14,951 nt of DNA. It comes from JAFGPJ01 sp964439135 (lineage in GTDB: Bacteria > Planctomycetota > Phycisphaerae > Sedimentisphaerales > Anaerobacaceae). The stretch spans positions 1-14,951 of the forward strand of contig CAYTNN010000106.1 of NCBI GenBank assembly GCA_964439135.1, read 5' to 3'. Shown one piece after another: positions 1 through 5,949 of the stretch; the first letter of the stretch is position 1; each line of letters begins with the position of its first letter. A program made the position numbers and the translations under genes. The notes beneath the pieces are model-generated. The model searched no databases, was not told the origin of the DNA, and saw only the letters and a program-made list of their open reading frames with translations.

Positions 1-19
1 TGAATAAAGCTGCGTTGTA

Positions 20-1012
20 TCATTGGTTTATCTCCTTTCCGATAGCGATGAGTTGCCTGAGGTGCGGCGGATAAATCGTGCCGTCACCGGATACGTTGAC
101 ATCGATCGAAACTGTGCCGCCGAGCGTGTTGACCTTCCGTACGTAATCGACCATATACTCGTCGCTGTTGGTTGGGCCGTCCTTGCCGGCCCAGCGGGTG
201 CCGAGGAATGAAAGAATATGCCACTGCACACCGTTCGGGGCCGGATTTGTTTCCGGAGTCACCTGGAATTTATTCTGCTCGCCCGCGGTATAATCCTGTT
301 GACCGGTCAGGGCGGTGAACGCTTTGTCGATCCGTGTCCCGGGATTGAACGCCAGAATGCTTTCGGGATTGCCCGCCCGGCAGGCGGCCGCCCATGTATT
401 CCAGTTGTAAGGTTTGGAAAGATCGTCCCAGCCGGCCGTATTGTATGAGCCGTCAAACCACCAGCCGGAGATTTTGGTGCCGTAACGCAGCGACCACTCT
501 GCGATAACCTCGGACCATTGCCCGGTGAACTCCTGCGGCGCGGGCTGTTGCTCGTGGACATCGTGCAGGCCGGCCATGGCCTGTTTGTCGCGCTGTGGTG
601 AGCGTGAGGGCAGGTACAGCATAAGCCGGATTCCCCGGTCGGCCAGCGCATCGGCGATTTCCAACGGCAGGTCTCTGATCGAACAGCGCTGGCCGGTTTC
701 GTATCCGGCGTATTTCTCGTAGGTTGCGTTTGGACTGCAATAGTAGCCGCTGTTCTGCCCCAGCGTCAGGATAAGATAGCCGGCCCCGGTCCGCTCAATC
801 TGCCCGGCGAATTTCTCAACGTCAAAAGAATCGACCCTTTCGTTCCACGCCGTACCTCCACCTAAATAATGAACGAAAACACCGAACTTTGCTTCTTTGA
901 GCCATTTCTTTCCATTCTCACGGGGCGGCAACTGCTCATTCTGAGCCAGCGAACAGCCTGCCAGCAGGGCGATACTGCAAAATACAACAATCTCTTTCCT
1001 TAATCGCATCAT
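20..1012 (-). CDS. GH29-like (alpha-L-fucosidase family) lipoprotein
   Basis: The product is a 330-residue protein that resembles the catalytic barrel of GH29 alpha-L-fucosidases, which remove fucose from glycans. The N-terminus has a lipoprotein signal: basic residues, a hydrophobic stretch and the lipobox LLAGC, with the lipidated Cys at 20. The family pattern KFGVFVHY is at residues 42-49. WWFDG lies at 184-188, where GH29 enzymes carry the nucleophile Asp (D187 here). I chose the ATG at 1012. A TTG at 1021 would extend the protein by three residues but lies only 2 nt from the GGAG at 1024-1027, while the ATG is 11 nt from it. The protein is shorter than classical fucosidases of about 450 residues and has no C-terminal beta-sandwich. 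The general acid/base cannot be assigned by eye. Export and lipidation suggest a role in polysaccharide degradation at the cell envelope. The exact substrate is unknown and the family call is by motif only. Confidence 0.72.
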   Translation of the reverse strand: MMRLRKEIVVFCSIALLAGCSLAQNEQLPPRENGKKWLKEAKFGVFVHYLGGGTAWNERVDSFDVEKFAGQIERTGAGYLILTLGQNSGYYCSPNATYEKYAGYETGQRCSIRDLPLEIADALADRGIRLMLYLPSRSPQRDKQAMAGLHDVHEQQPAPQEFTGQWSEVIAEWSLRYGTKISGWWFDGSYNTAGWDDLSKPYNWNTWAAACRAGNPESILAFNPGTRIDKAFTALTGQQDYTAGEQNKFQVTPETNPAPNGVQWHILSFLGTRWAGKDGPTNSDEYMVDYVRKVNTLGGTVSIDVNVSGDGTIYPPHLRQLIAIGKEINQ

Positions 1013-1089
1013 AGCACACAAAGCTCCAAAATTTCGTATTATAATAGTAGTCTGTCAAGCTTGAATCTGTAAGTTGTCGTCGGACGGTT

Positions 1090-1172
1090 GGGTGGCAGCC
1101 TCAAAGCCAAAGGCTTTGGGGATGGTAAATGCAGGAGAAACCATCCCCAAGCTGCGCTTGAGGCTGCCACCC
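1090..1172. repeat. 83-bp near-palindromic intergenic repeat
   Basis: The outer arms gggtggcagcctcaa (1090-1104) and ttgaggctgccaccc (1158-1172) are perfect 15-nt reverse complements. Inner arms ttggggatgg (1116-1125) and ccatccccaa (1141-1150) pair over 10 nt around a 15-nt loop. A further small palindrome, aaagccaaaggcttt, lies at 1103-1117. RNA from either strand would fold into a long hairpin. It sits downstream of the metallo-beta-lactamase gene and upstream of the fucosidase-like gene, both on the minus strand. It lacks the T-run of an intrinsic terminator, so a mobile REP/MITE-like element is as likely as a transcription or mRNA-end signal. The rest of the gap, 1013-1089 and 1173-1302, shows no gene. 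Confidence 0.75.
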
Positions 1173-1302
1173 TTCCAAGCTATCAAATCAAATTTGACAA
1201 ACTAATAGTATGTTTACACATTCGTTTGCGCTAGTCAACCTTCGTTTCTATCGCATGCTGGTATCCGGTCCGTGAACGGAATCGTGCCACACTTCGACAG
1301 AG

Positions 1303-3210
1303 CTATTCGACTTCGATAATCGCTTCAGTCCAACGAGGCAGGTTCCATTGCTCCTGCTGCACATCCGCGGTGATAACGTAGGTTCCCGGATCAACGGAGG
1401 AATCAATGCTAAGGTTGAAATCCACCTGTTTTTCAGTTCTCGGAGGGATGGTGACAGAAGTAGTAGGGGGCATAGCATCAAATCCGGCGGGAAGATTAAG
1501 AGCGAAAGTAAACGTCCGGAAAGCATTGGAATGATTGAATGTTTTTAAGCTGACTTGAACGTTCCGGCCGGGCCTGGCTTTGCTGCCATAAGGGCTGAAG
1601 CGAACCCACCGTTCGTCTATGCCGTAGTTTGGCTCGTCCCACGGCAGCAGTTCGGCAAGAAGTGCTTTGCGTTTGGTCAAAGTTGCCGTCATGAGATCGA
1701 GCTGTCCGGCGTTGAAGCTGAAAGGTTCGACGACGTGCTCATTGATTAGTAATGTTCCGTTGGGAATTTTTTTAATAAGGTTTAGGCAATAGAAATAGCC
1801 CATCGACTCGTGCAGAAGATTGCGATTCTGCAGGCAGTAATCGTCGATTCCCGAAGGAGTGAAAGAGTCGCCGATGAAGAAGATTTTTTCGGCGCCGTCC
1901 TTCTCGACGAGCAGCGCATCGTGGTAGATCGTCTGGCCGGGGAAGTCGTGGAACGTGAATGTAAATTCTTTCCATCGCATCTTGTGGGCCTCCGGCATGA
2001 CTTTGATATCAGCGATAGGATTGGGAGTCAGGCAGGGCAGGCGATAGTCGCCGGGGTGTTTTAGGATATCGACTGAAGGGCCGGTTGCATAGACGGGGCA
2101 GTTGAACTCGGATAGGCAGGCGGCGACGTTGTCTGTGTGGTCGTCGTGATAGTGCGTGATAAACAGACCTTCGAGGCCGGTCAGCTTGCCTGTTTCTTTT
2201 AGCTTAATGACTTGCTCGACTATCCCGCGGCTGCCGCAGTCGATGAGGAATCCGCAGCAGTCTTTCGAAATGATCAGACGCGAGTTGCTAATGGGAATTA
2301 TCCATTCGGGCGGCTTGTCTTTAATAACTTCGGCCCAGGGCATCCAGTTGACCTTCGGATTGTCACCGAGGACGCGCCGGGCGAGGATGTCGTAGTTGTC
2401 TTTGAAATACCATCGGCCCGCGCTGATGGACAGGTAGTTTTCATAGACCGCCTGAAGTCGCTCTATCAGAAGATTTATCGCTTCGCCGGGATTGCGTATG
2501 ACCGGTCCGCGGGCCGGGACGAGAATATCGGGCTCCCTGGCGGCTACTTTTCGCAGGCTGTCGATAAGGGTACTCATGCGGCCGGCCCAGCCATGGTAGC
2601 CGCCGATCTTTGCCTCTTCGACTGCGTCCTGGAGGGAGTAAAGATCGAACAGTTTTCCGTTGCCGTAGATGATGTCGCCGACGAAAGCGTATTTGATGCC
2701 GTCGATTTCGATGAAATATGAGAGGGCCTGGCGAGAGTAGCCGGGCGTATCTATGACTTCGATGGGTATTCCTCTCCATGAAAAGTTTTCGCCGGCCTTG
2801 ACGGTTCGGCCGATCTTCAAAGATTCGGTCAGAATTTTGGTTCCCTGCTGGGCATAGTCATGGAACCGGCGAGTTGTGAACTCATTCCAGAATTTCTCGA
2901 CGTTGGTGAAATTGCCAACATCTCCGTCGGGCACGACAGCCGTTGCACCGTTTTCAACGAGTTTTCGCCCGGCCCATACAACATCACGCCGGCTGTGCGT
3001 GAACAGGACCATTTCGGCATTTTCGATTTTGCCGGATGGATCGCCGTAGACGACTAAGCGGGCATTGTCTTTTTCAATGCTCACACTGTTGACCGGTCCC
3101 GGGATGAATGACACATGGTCGCTAAGTTGGATGGCCGGTTCTCCACTGGATACGCCGGCCAAAAACAGGATGGATAAAACAGCAATAATCACCGCGATTA
3201 GGTTTCGCAT
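1303..3210 (-). CDS. Exported protein with tandem metallo-beta-lactamase folds, first one degenerate
   Basis: The product is 635 residues, starting from the ATG at 3210, which has GGAG 6 nt upstream. A GTG at 3222 is also open but overlaps that ribosome site. Residues 1-23 form a signal peptide. Residues about 30-250 resemble a metallo-beta-lactamase fold with decayed ligands: THSRRDV (71-77) replaces THxHxDH, and VPARGPV (231-237) replaces the usual PGHG-type motif, though VGD (177-179) is kept. Residues about 305-500 form a second copy with intact THYHDDH (352-358), PGQTIYH (424-430), FIGD (445-448) and H492. Residues about 540-635 look like a beta-sandwich with proline-rich strands. The substrate is unknown; metallo-hydrolases of this fold cleave esters, amides or phosphoesters. 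The extracytoplasmic location follows from the signal peptide. The gene ends about 290 bp before the fucosidase-like gene, so co-transcription is uncertain. Confidence 0.8.
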   Translation of the reverse strand: MRNLIAVIIAVLSILFLAGVSSGEPAIQLSDHVSFIPGPVNSVSIEKDNARLVVYGDPSGKIENAEMVLFTHSRRDVVWAGRKLVENGATAVVPDGDVGNFTNVEKFWNEFTTRRFHDYAQQGTKILTESLKIGRTVKAGENFSWRGIPIEVIDTPGYSRQALSYFIEIDGIKYAFVGDIIYGNGKLFDLYSLQDAVEEAKIGGYHGWAGRMSTLIDSLRKVAAREPDILVPARGPVIRNPGEAINLLIERLQAVYENYLSISAGRWYFKDNYDILARRVLGDNPKVNWMPWAEVIKDKPPEWIIPISNSRLIISKDCCGFLIDCGSRGIVEQVIKLKETGKLTGLEGLFITHYHDDHTDNVAACLSEFNCPVYATGPSVDILKHPGDYRLPCLTPNPIADIKVMPEAHKMRWKEFTFTFHDFPGQTIYHDALLVEKDGAEKIFFIGDSFTPSGIDDYCLQNRNLLHESMGYFYCLNLIKKIPNGTLLINEHVVEPFSFNAGQLDLMTATLTKRKALLAELLPWDEPNYGIDERWVRFSPYGSKARPGRNVQVSLKTFNHSNAFRTFTFALNLPAGFDAMPPTTSVTIPPRTEKQVDFNLSIDSSVDPGTYVITADVQQEQWNLPRWTEAIIEVE

Positions 3211-3240
3211 GAGCTTCTCCACATTTGTCTTGATTTTTGC

Positions 3241-3357
3241 TCAACCGGTTAATCGCTCCGGCATTATCTCCTGCGGTATGTGAGTAACGAGTACAACAAT
3301 CGCAGTGAAAAGAATTGCGATTGTCAGCCACTTGGGATTAAAATAGGAATCGGCCAT
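3241..3357 (-). pseudogene. 38-residue membrane peptide, probable VanZ-like N-terminal stub
   Basis: The ORF starts with ATG at 3357 and ends with TGA at 3241-3243. It encodes a polar start, a hydrophobic helix (KWLTIAILFTAIVVLVTH, residues 9-26) and then HIPQEIMPERL. The 'single helix followed by THIP...MP' arrangement is what I recall from the beginning of VanZ-family membrane proteins, which normally continue with a D/E-H-rich turn and three more helices. Here the frame stops at once, 30 nt before the ATG of the metallo-beta-lactamase gene. No Shine-Dalgarno site is visible, because the upstream DNA is the AT-rich repeat tagtgattagtgatta. It is most simply a truncated relic. It could instead be a real small membrane protein translated from the same message as the downstream gene. 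Confidence 0.45.
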
Positions 3358-3379
3358 TAGCTATTAGTGATTAGTGATT
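3356..3379. repeat. AT-rich heptamer-type repeat, copy 1
   Basis: The sequence attagctattagtgattagtgatta contains tandem ttagtga units. The 11-mer cattagctatt (3355-3365) recurs exactly at 4143-4153, next to a similar ttagcgattagtcatta block. The two copies bracket the nucleotidyltransferase module in direct orientation. Confidence 0.5.
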
Positions 3380-3820
3380 ACGTTTTTTCTGTTTTAATCT
3401 GCGAAGAAACTTGAGGTCCTCGGCATCCTTCGGTCGTCCCGCAGCCTGTTTCATTCTGATCAAGTCGTCAAGAGATGCAAACCAGACAAAAGTATCGCCG
3501 AACTTGGCTTTTACCCTGTTCTTCCAAATACGATCAAAACTGATACCTTTGACGAACGGATGAATGTCCGTTTCAACCAAATATTGTCGTATCAACACCT
3601 TCTTGGTAAGGAGATCATTGAGGGTGATATCGGAGACATCATATCCAAATGACTTCAGCGCCTCGTGTGTCCGCCTAACATTTGCTTCGTTGGGCTCTAT
3701 AAACAGATCAATATCGAGTGTTGCCCGTGAATATCCATGAACAGGAAACGCTGTTGCCCCGATGATCACAAATCTGACTTTATGTTCTTTTAACGACTTG
3801 AGTAGATTTTCGATGTCCAT
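3371..3820 (-). CDS. Nucleotidyltransferase-fold protein (MNT/AbiEii-like)
   Basis: The product is 149 residues. It carries the minimal nucleotidyltransferase signature: the loop VIIGATAFPVHGYSR (18-32), then the metal-binding DxD in LDIDLF (D36, D38), and a candidate third Asp in ETDIHPF (D85). Such proteins transfer nucleotide groups to proteins or small molecules and are common in toxin-antitoxin-like pairs. The first loop has GA in place of the usual GS/GG. Family resemblance is to short stand-alone nucleotidyltransferases found beside a small partner. The start ATG at 3820 lies inside the preceding small gene, a 41-nt overlap in another frame, with no strong ribosome site. Translation is therefore probably coupled. 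The C-terminus is very basic (RLKQKKRNH). Whether it acts as toxin, antitoxin or neither cannot be told from the sequence. Confidence 0.72.
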   Translation of the reverse strand: MDIENLLKSLKEHKVRFVIIGATAFPVHGYSRATLDIDLFIEPNEANVRRTHEALKSFGYDVSDITLNDLLTKKVLIRQYLVETDIHPFVKGISFDRIWKNRVKAKFGDTFVWFASLDDLIRMKQAAGRPKDAEDLKFLRRLKQKKRNH

Positions 3821-3962
3821 TTCGTTTCAGCAATAATGCCATTTCACGGCTTTTCTGCAACATCATTTGAAACCGCTGCCGGGTGGTTAACGATGTCAAA
3901 TAATCCAACTCAAATTCGATTTCCTGACTTTCGTTGGTTTTTTCCAGTTTCAAAATTGCCAT
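3780..3962 (-). CDS. 60-residue partner protein of the nucleotidyltransferase
   Basis: The product starts MAILKLEKTNESQEIEFELD and ends GHRKSTQVVKR. It is predicted alpha-helical and charged, with no signal peptide or membrane segment. I chose the ATG at 3962 because GGGA lies 9 nt upstream; a TTG at 3977 would add five residues and would overlap that site. The 41-nt overlap with the nucleotidyltransferase gene and shared direction make the two an operon. From memory, small proteins with this kind of 'LTT..RF.MM.KS.E.A.LL..NGHRK' body often precede nucleotidyltransferases of this size, which supports it as a real gene and not a shadow. No domain is recognised. It could be a regulator, an antitoxin or an adaptor for its partner. 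It differs from the HEPN proteins that usually pair with MNT domains, being much too short. Confidence 0.62.
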   Translation of the reverse strand: MAILKLEKTNESQEIEFELDYLTSLTTRQRFQMMLQKSREMALLLKRNGHRKSTQVVKRT

Positions 3963-3990
3963 GATGAATATTCCCAATAATACCCTTCGT

Positions 3991-4014
3991 GGTACTATTT
4001 TACGCTATAGTACC
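3991..4014. promoter_or_regulatory. Palindrome upstream of the nucleotidyltransferase module, candidate operator
   Basis: ggtactat (3991-3998) and atagtacc (4007-4014) are perfect 8-nt reverse complements separated by 8 nt. The palindrome ends 28 bp upstream of the small gene's ATG. Read on the minus strand, a TAAAAT box resembling a -10 element straddles the inner edge, although no good -35 element is visible. Position and symmetry suit a repressor site for autoregulation, as is common for toxin-antitoxin-like pairs. It could also just form a hairpin in the 5' leader. Confidence 0.45.
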
Positions 4015-4127
4015 AAAATCTCCATAGTTTACAAGAGTATTATTTGCAGGGTAGCGGAGATAGCTGTTAGCGGATAGTAAAGGAAGTAGTCAAGAATACG
4101 AGAAGACAAGAATAAATTGGATTCATT

Positions 4128-4153
4128 CGGTTAGCGATTAGTCATTAGCTATT
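4128..4153. repeat. AT-rich heptamer-type repeat, copy 2
   Basis: ggttagcgattagtcattagctatt shares the exact 11-mer cattagctatt (4143-4153) and ttag.gattag.. units with the block at 3355-3380. It lies on the upstream side of the nucleotidyltransferase module. Confidence 0.45.
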
Positions 4154-4307
4154 GTAGAAAGCATACCTCATGACAGAGAATATCAATGTCGTCTCTGGTC
4201 CGCCGAAGGTGGACTAACCCACGGATATCAGACTGATTCATCGTCGAAGTAGCCTGCACCGTGAGGTGCCATAAAGAGAATGTAAAAAAATAGGAAATAA
4301 CAGAATA

Positions 4308-4544
4308 TTATCGACTTGACAACGGTCGTTTCATATCAGTTGGTTGCATTAGGCAAACAAGGTCTTCCCACTTGTCCAGAGACTTTTAGAGCAGCACCCA
4401 CAGAAGACGAAAACCTGCCGTGAATCGTGGCCGCGACTGCTTCTTTGAATTGATCTTGTGCTTACAAGCAACGAGTTGGCTCTCCATGTCCAGTAGCCTG
4501 GTCGCCAGCACTAAAGAATAACCTGCAGGAAAGTCAGGCCATAG
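4308..4544 (-). pseudogene. Relic of an integrase-core (rve-type) transposase N-terminus
   Basis: On the minus strand this frame reads as a 79-codon stretch with one in-frame TAA at 4386-4388. The translation contains LDMESQLVACKHKI, SRPRFTAGFRLLWVLL, then after the stop KSLDKWEDLVCLMQPTDMKR. This matches the order I know from the start of a widespread transposase type: 'E-L-R-Q-Q-L-A-V, RPRLTxxDRLFWVLLSR, W..ALVLVKPETVxRWHR'. No catalytic DDE region follows. After the second stop at 4308-4310 no related frame is evident, so the gene is truncated as well as interrupted. The assignment rests on pattern memory, and a protein search that tolerates stops would settle it. Confidence 0.5.
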
Positions 4545-4601
4545 CTAAACAATTCGCAAGCACAAACAATAAGATGAAAGAGGTTTGTTGTCGGGTTTCT
4601 T

Positions 4602-4745
4602 ATGATATTCATGCTGCCAAGATTCTATAATCAGCCGTATGCAGCAAGCTTATATAAATCCTTCAATGACAACTATGAAGAGGTTTTTCGGGTGGAGACC
4701 GATAATACCTTTTTCTTCGAAGTAGGAAGGCGGGCAACAAAATAA
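4602..4745 (+). CDS. Unrecognised 47-residue ORF
   Basis: The frame runs from the ATG at 4602 to the TAA at 4743. It reads MIFMLPRFYNQPYAASLYKS, followed by an acidic middle and a basic end (VGRRATK). The frame is open a few codons further upstream, back to a TGA at 4575. The composition is protein-like, but there is no ribosome site and no recognised family. It lies between two transposase relics and may be another fragment. Confidence 0.2.
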   Translation: MIFMLPRFYNQPYAASLYKSFNDNYEEVFRVETDNTFFFEVGRRATK

Positions 4746-4995
4746 TTAAATTTTTCTTGAAAATTTTCTTTACTATATACTTTCTTTCTATCATAATACC
4801 CAAATACAGCATTTACTGAGAGAAGGATCTCGTCGCTGTTGTAATGGATGGATTTGCTTCTTCAGTTAAAGCTACTATGGATAGTAGGGTCATCTTTTCG
4901 CTAGCTCTCCCTGAGAGCAAGGAATGAAAACGCTAAGCGAACAAAATTAATCTTTCGGTTTGATAGCCTTCGAAATGGCGAAGCTCCCACGTTAC

Positions 4996-5032
4996 GTACC
5001 AACGTTTGGCTGGATATATGCATCGTTGGTAC
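4996..5032. repeat. 9-bp inverted repeat
   Basis: gtaccaacg (4996-5004) and cgttggtac (5024-5032) are perfect reverse complements with a 19-nt spacer. No gene is adjacent. It could be the end of a decayed element or a chance hairpin. Confidence 0.4.
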
Positions 5033-5133
5033 ACCGACGGGGACGGAGTCCGCGCAGGGCAAGCCATGTTGCAATTGGTAGTGATATGAATATCAGTTGA
5101 ATGAGTGCTTCTTGTTGATCGGTGGAAATACAG

Positions 5134-5393
5134 CTATTTGACCCGGCAATAGAAACGACTTACTTTACCTAACCGCTCCCAATGGAATAATACCAGAGAC
5201 TCCTGCACTGTTTTACTGCTATACCTGCAGCTAATGCTATAGTATCTATGGACTTACGCTTTCTGTCACCCTTCAATCCCAAGTTGTATATTTGCCGATA
5301 ATTCAAGGTTTTCTTCCGTTTAAAACAGTGCTTGAATCTGATGAGCAAACCAGCTAATGCCATCCTGAGCAAGGCTATCCACAGATAGATCAT
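5134..5393 (-). pseudogene. IS701-like transposase N-terminal relic with frameshift
   Basis: The minus-strand frame from the ATG at 5393 gives FKHCFKRKKTLNYRQIYNLG and then DRKRKSIDTIALAAGIAV, before running out at the TAG at 5169-5171. This matches the IS701-family pattern 'F..F..YVRGLLSDL.RKSIEPIALAAG'. The family continues 'VRTLQEFL...WDE..'. Exactly that continuation, KTVQESLVLFHWERLGK, appears in the next frame, down to the TAG at 5134-5136. Adding one base to the T-run at 5211-5214 (A-run on the coding strand) joins the two frames. The rest of the transposase, including the DDE residues, is absent. The element is therefore dead: frameshifted and truncated. Confidence 0.62.
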
Positions 5394-5507
5394 CCCTGTT
5401 GGTTTAAAATAACTCCTCCTGAGAGTAATATGGCTTCACAATAGCATTTACTGAAGCAACAATAGTGCTGTCATATTAATGCTCTATCAAAGCTTGCATG
5501 TGGGTTT

Positions 5508-5576
5508 GTCATTCCTGCGAAAACAGGAATCCAGACTTATTGATGGTCCCGGATCCCGCATTGAGAGCGGAGTGAC
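5508..5576. repeat. 69-bp element with GTCAyTCC terminal inverted repeats
   Basis: The element begins gtcattcctg and ends ggagtgac, whose reverse complement is gtcactcc, giving imperfect terminal inverted repeats. Inside, attcctg (5511-5517) and caggaat (5524-5530) form a perfect 7-bp stem around a 6-nt loop. The GTCATTCCtGCGAAA..CAGGAATCCAG sequence is a widespread intergenic palindromic repeat type in bacteria, recognised here from memory. It has no coding capacity and could be a small non-autonomous element. Confidence 0.6.
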
Positions 5577-5949
5577 AGCCTTAAAAAACTCTTGACAGGG
5601 CTACAGCAATACATTCTACAACACAATTTTGAATATTTTGGTATGGGTGGATGGTTGCCTTGGAAAATGTTATTTCGGACTTTCGATCCAATGTTTTTTT
5701 GTTCTCGAGCAACACATGGAGGATAGTTCCAGCTCCTCTCAGCGGAACAATTCAATCGGGTGCACTTACTTTCAAGGCCTCGATGTGTTATACTTGCGGT
5801 TTTGGTTGGAGCGTCTTTGCCTATTTTGCCGGTACTTATTATACTTTATAGGGTGTCAGATAGGGGCAGATGGTGATAATAACAACTCTGAGACTGCTTG
5901 ATACGCAGAATCGGAAAGGTCTCAATATTACAGGATACAAATATTAAGA

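Larger units (their letters stand above)
4015..5949. other. Gene-poor stretch of decayed mobile DNA
   Basis: No intact gene with a ribosome site is visible over about 1.9 kb. The stretch holds relics of two transposases, a GTCAyTCC-bounded element, a 9-bp inverted repeat (4996-5032), and small stem-loops such as gtccgcc/ggtggac at 4198-4214. Open frames between 5629 and 5901 overlap one another in two frames, lack ribosome sites and have cysteine-rich, low-information translations, so I treat them as noncoding. Confidence 0.6.

Noticed and set aside
307..651. 114-residue minus-strand frame inside the fucosidase-like gene
   Set aside because: Alternate frame of a GC-rich coding region; the 330-residue frame carries the signal peptide, lipobox and catalytic motif.
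5592..5620. TTGACA followed 17 nt later by TCTACA, promoter-like
   Set aside because: The -10 match is poor and no credible gene begins within 300 bp downstream.
5629..5901. 90-residue plus-strand open frame, with a 66-residue one overlapping in another frame
   Set aside because: There is no ribosome site, the translation is rich in Cys and aromatic residues without any motif, and two competing frames overlap. It looks like chance openness in AT-rich DNA.
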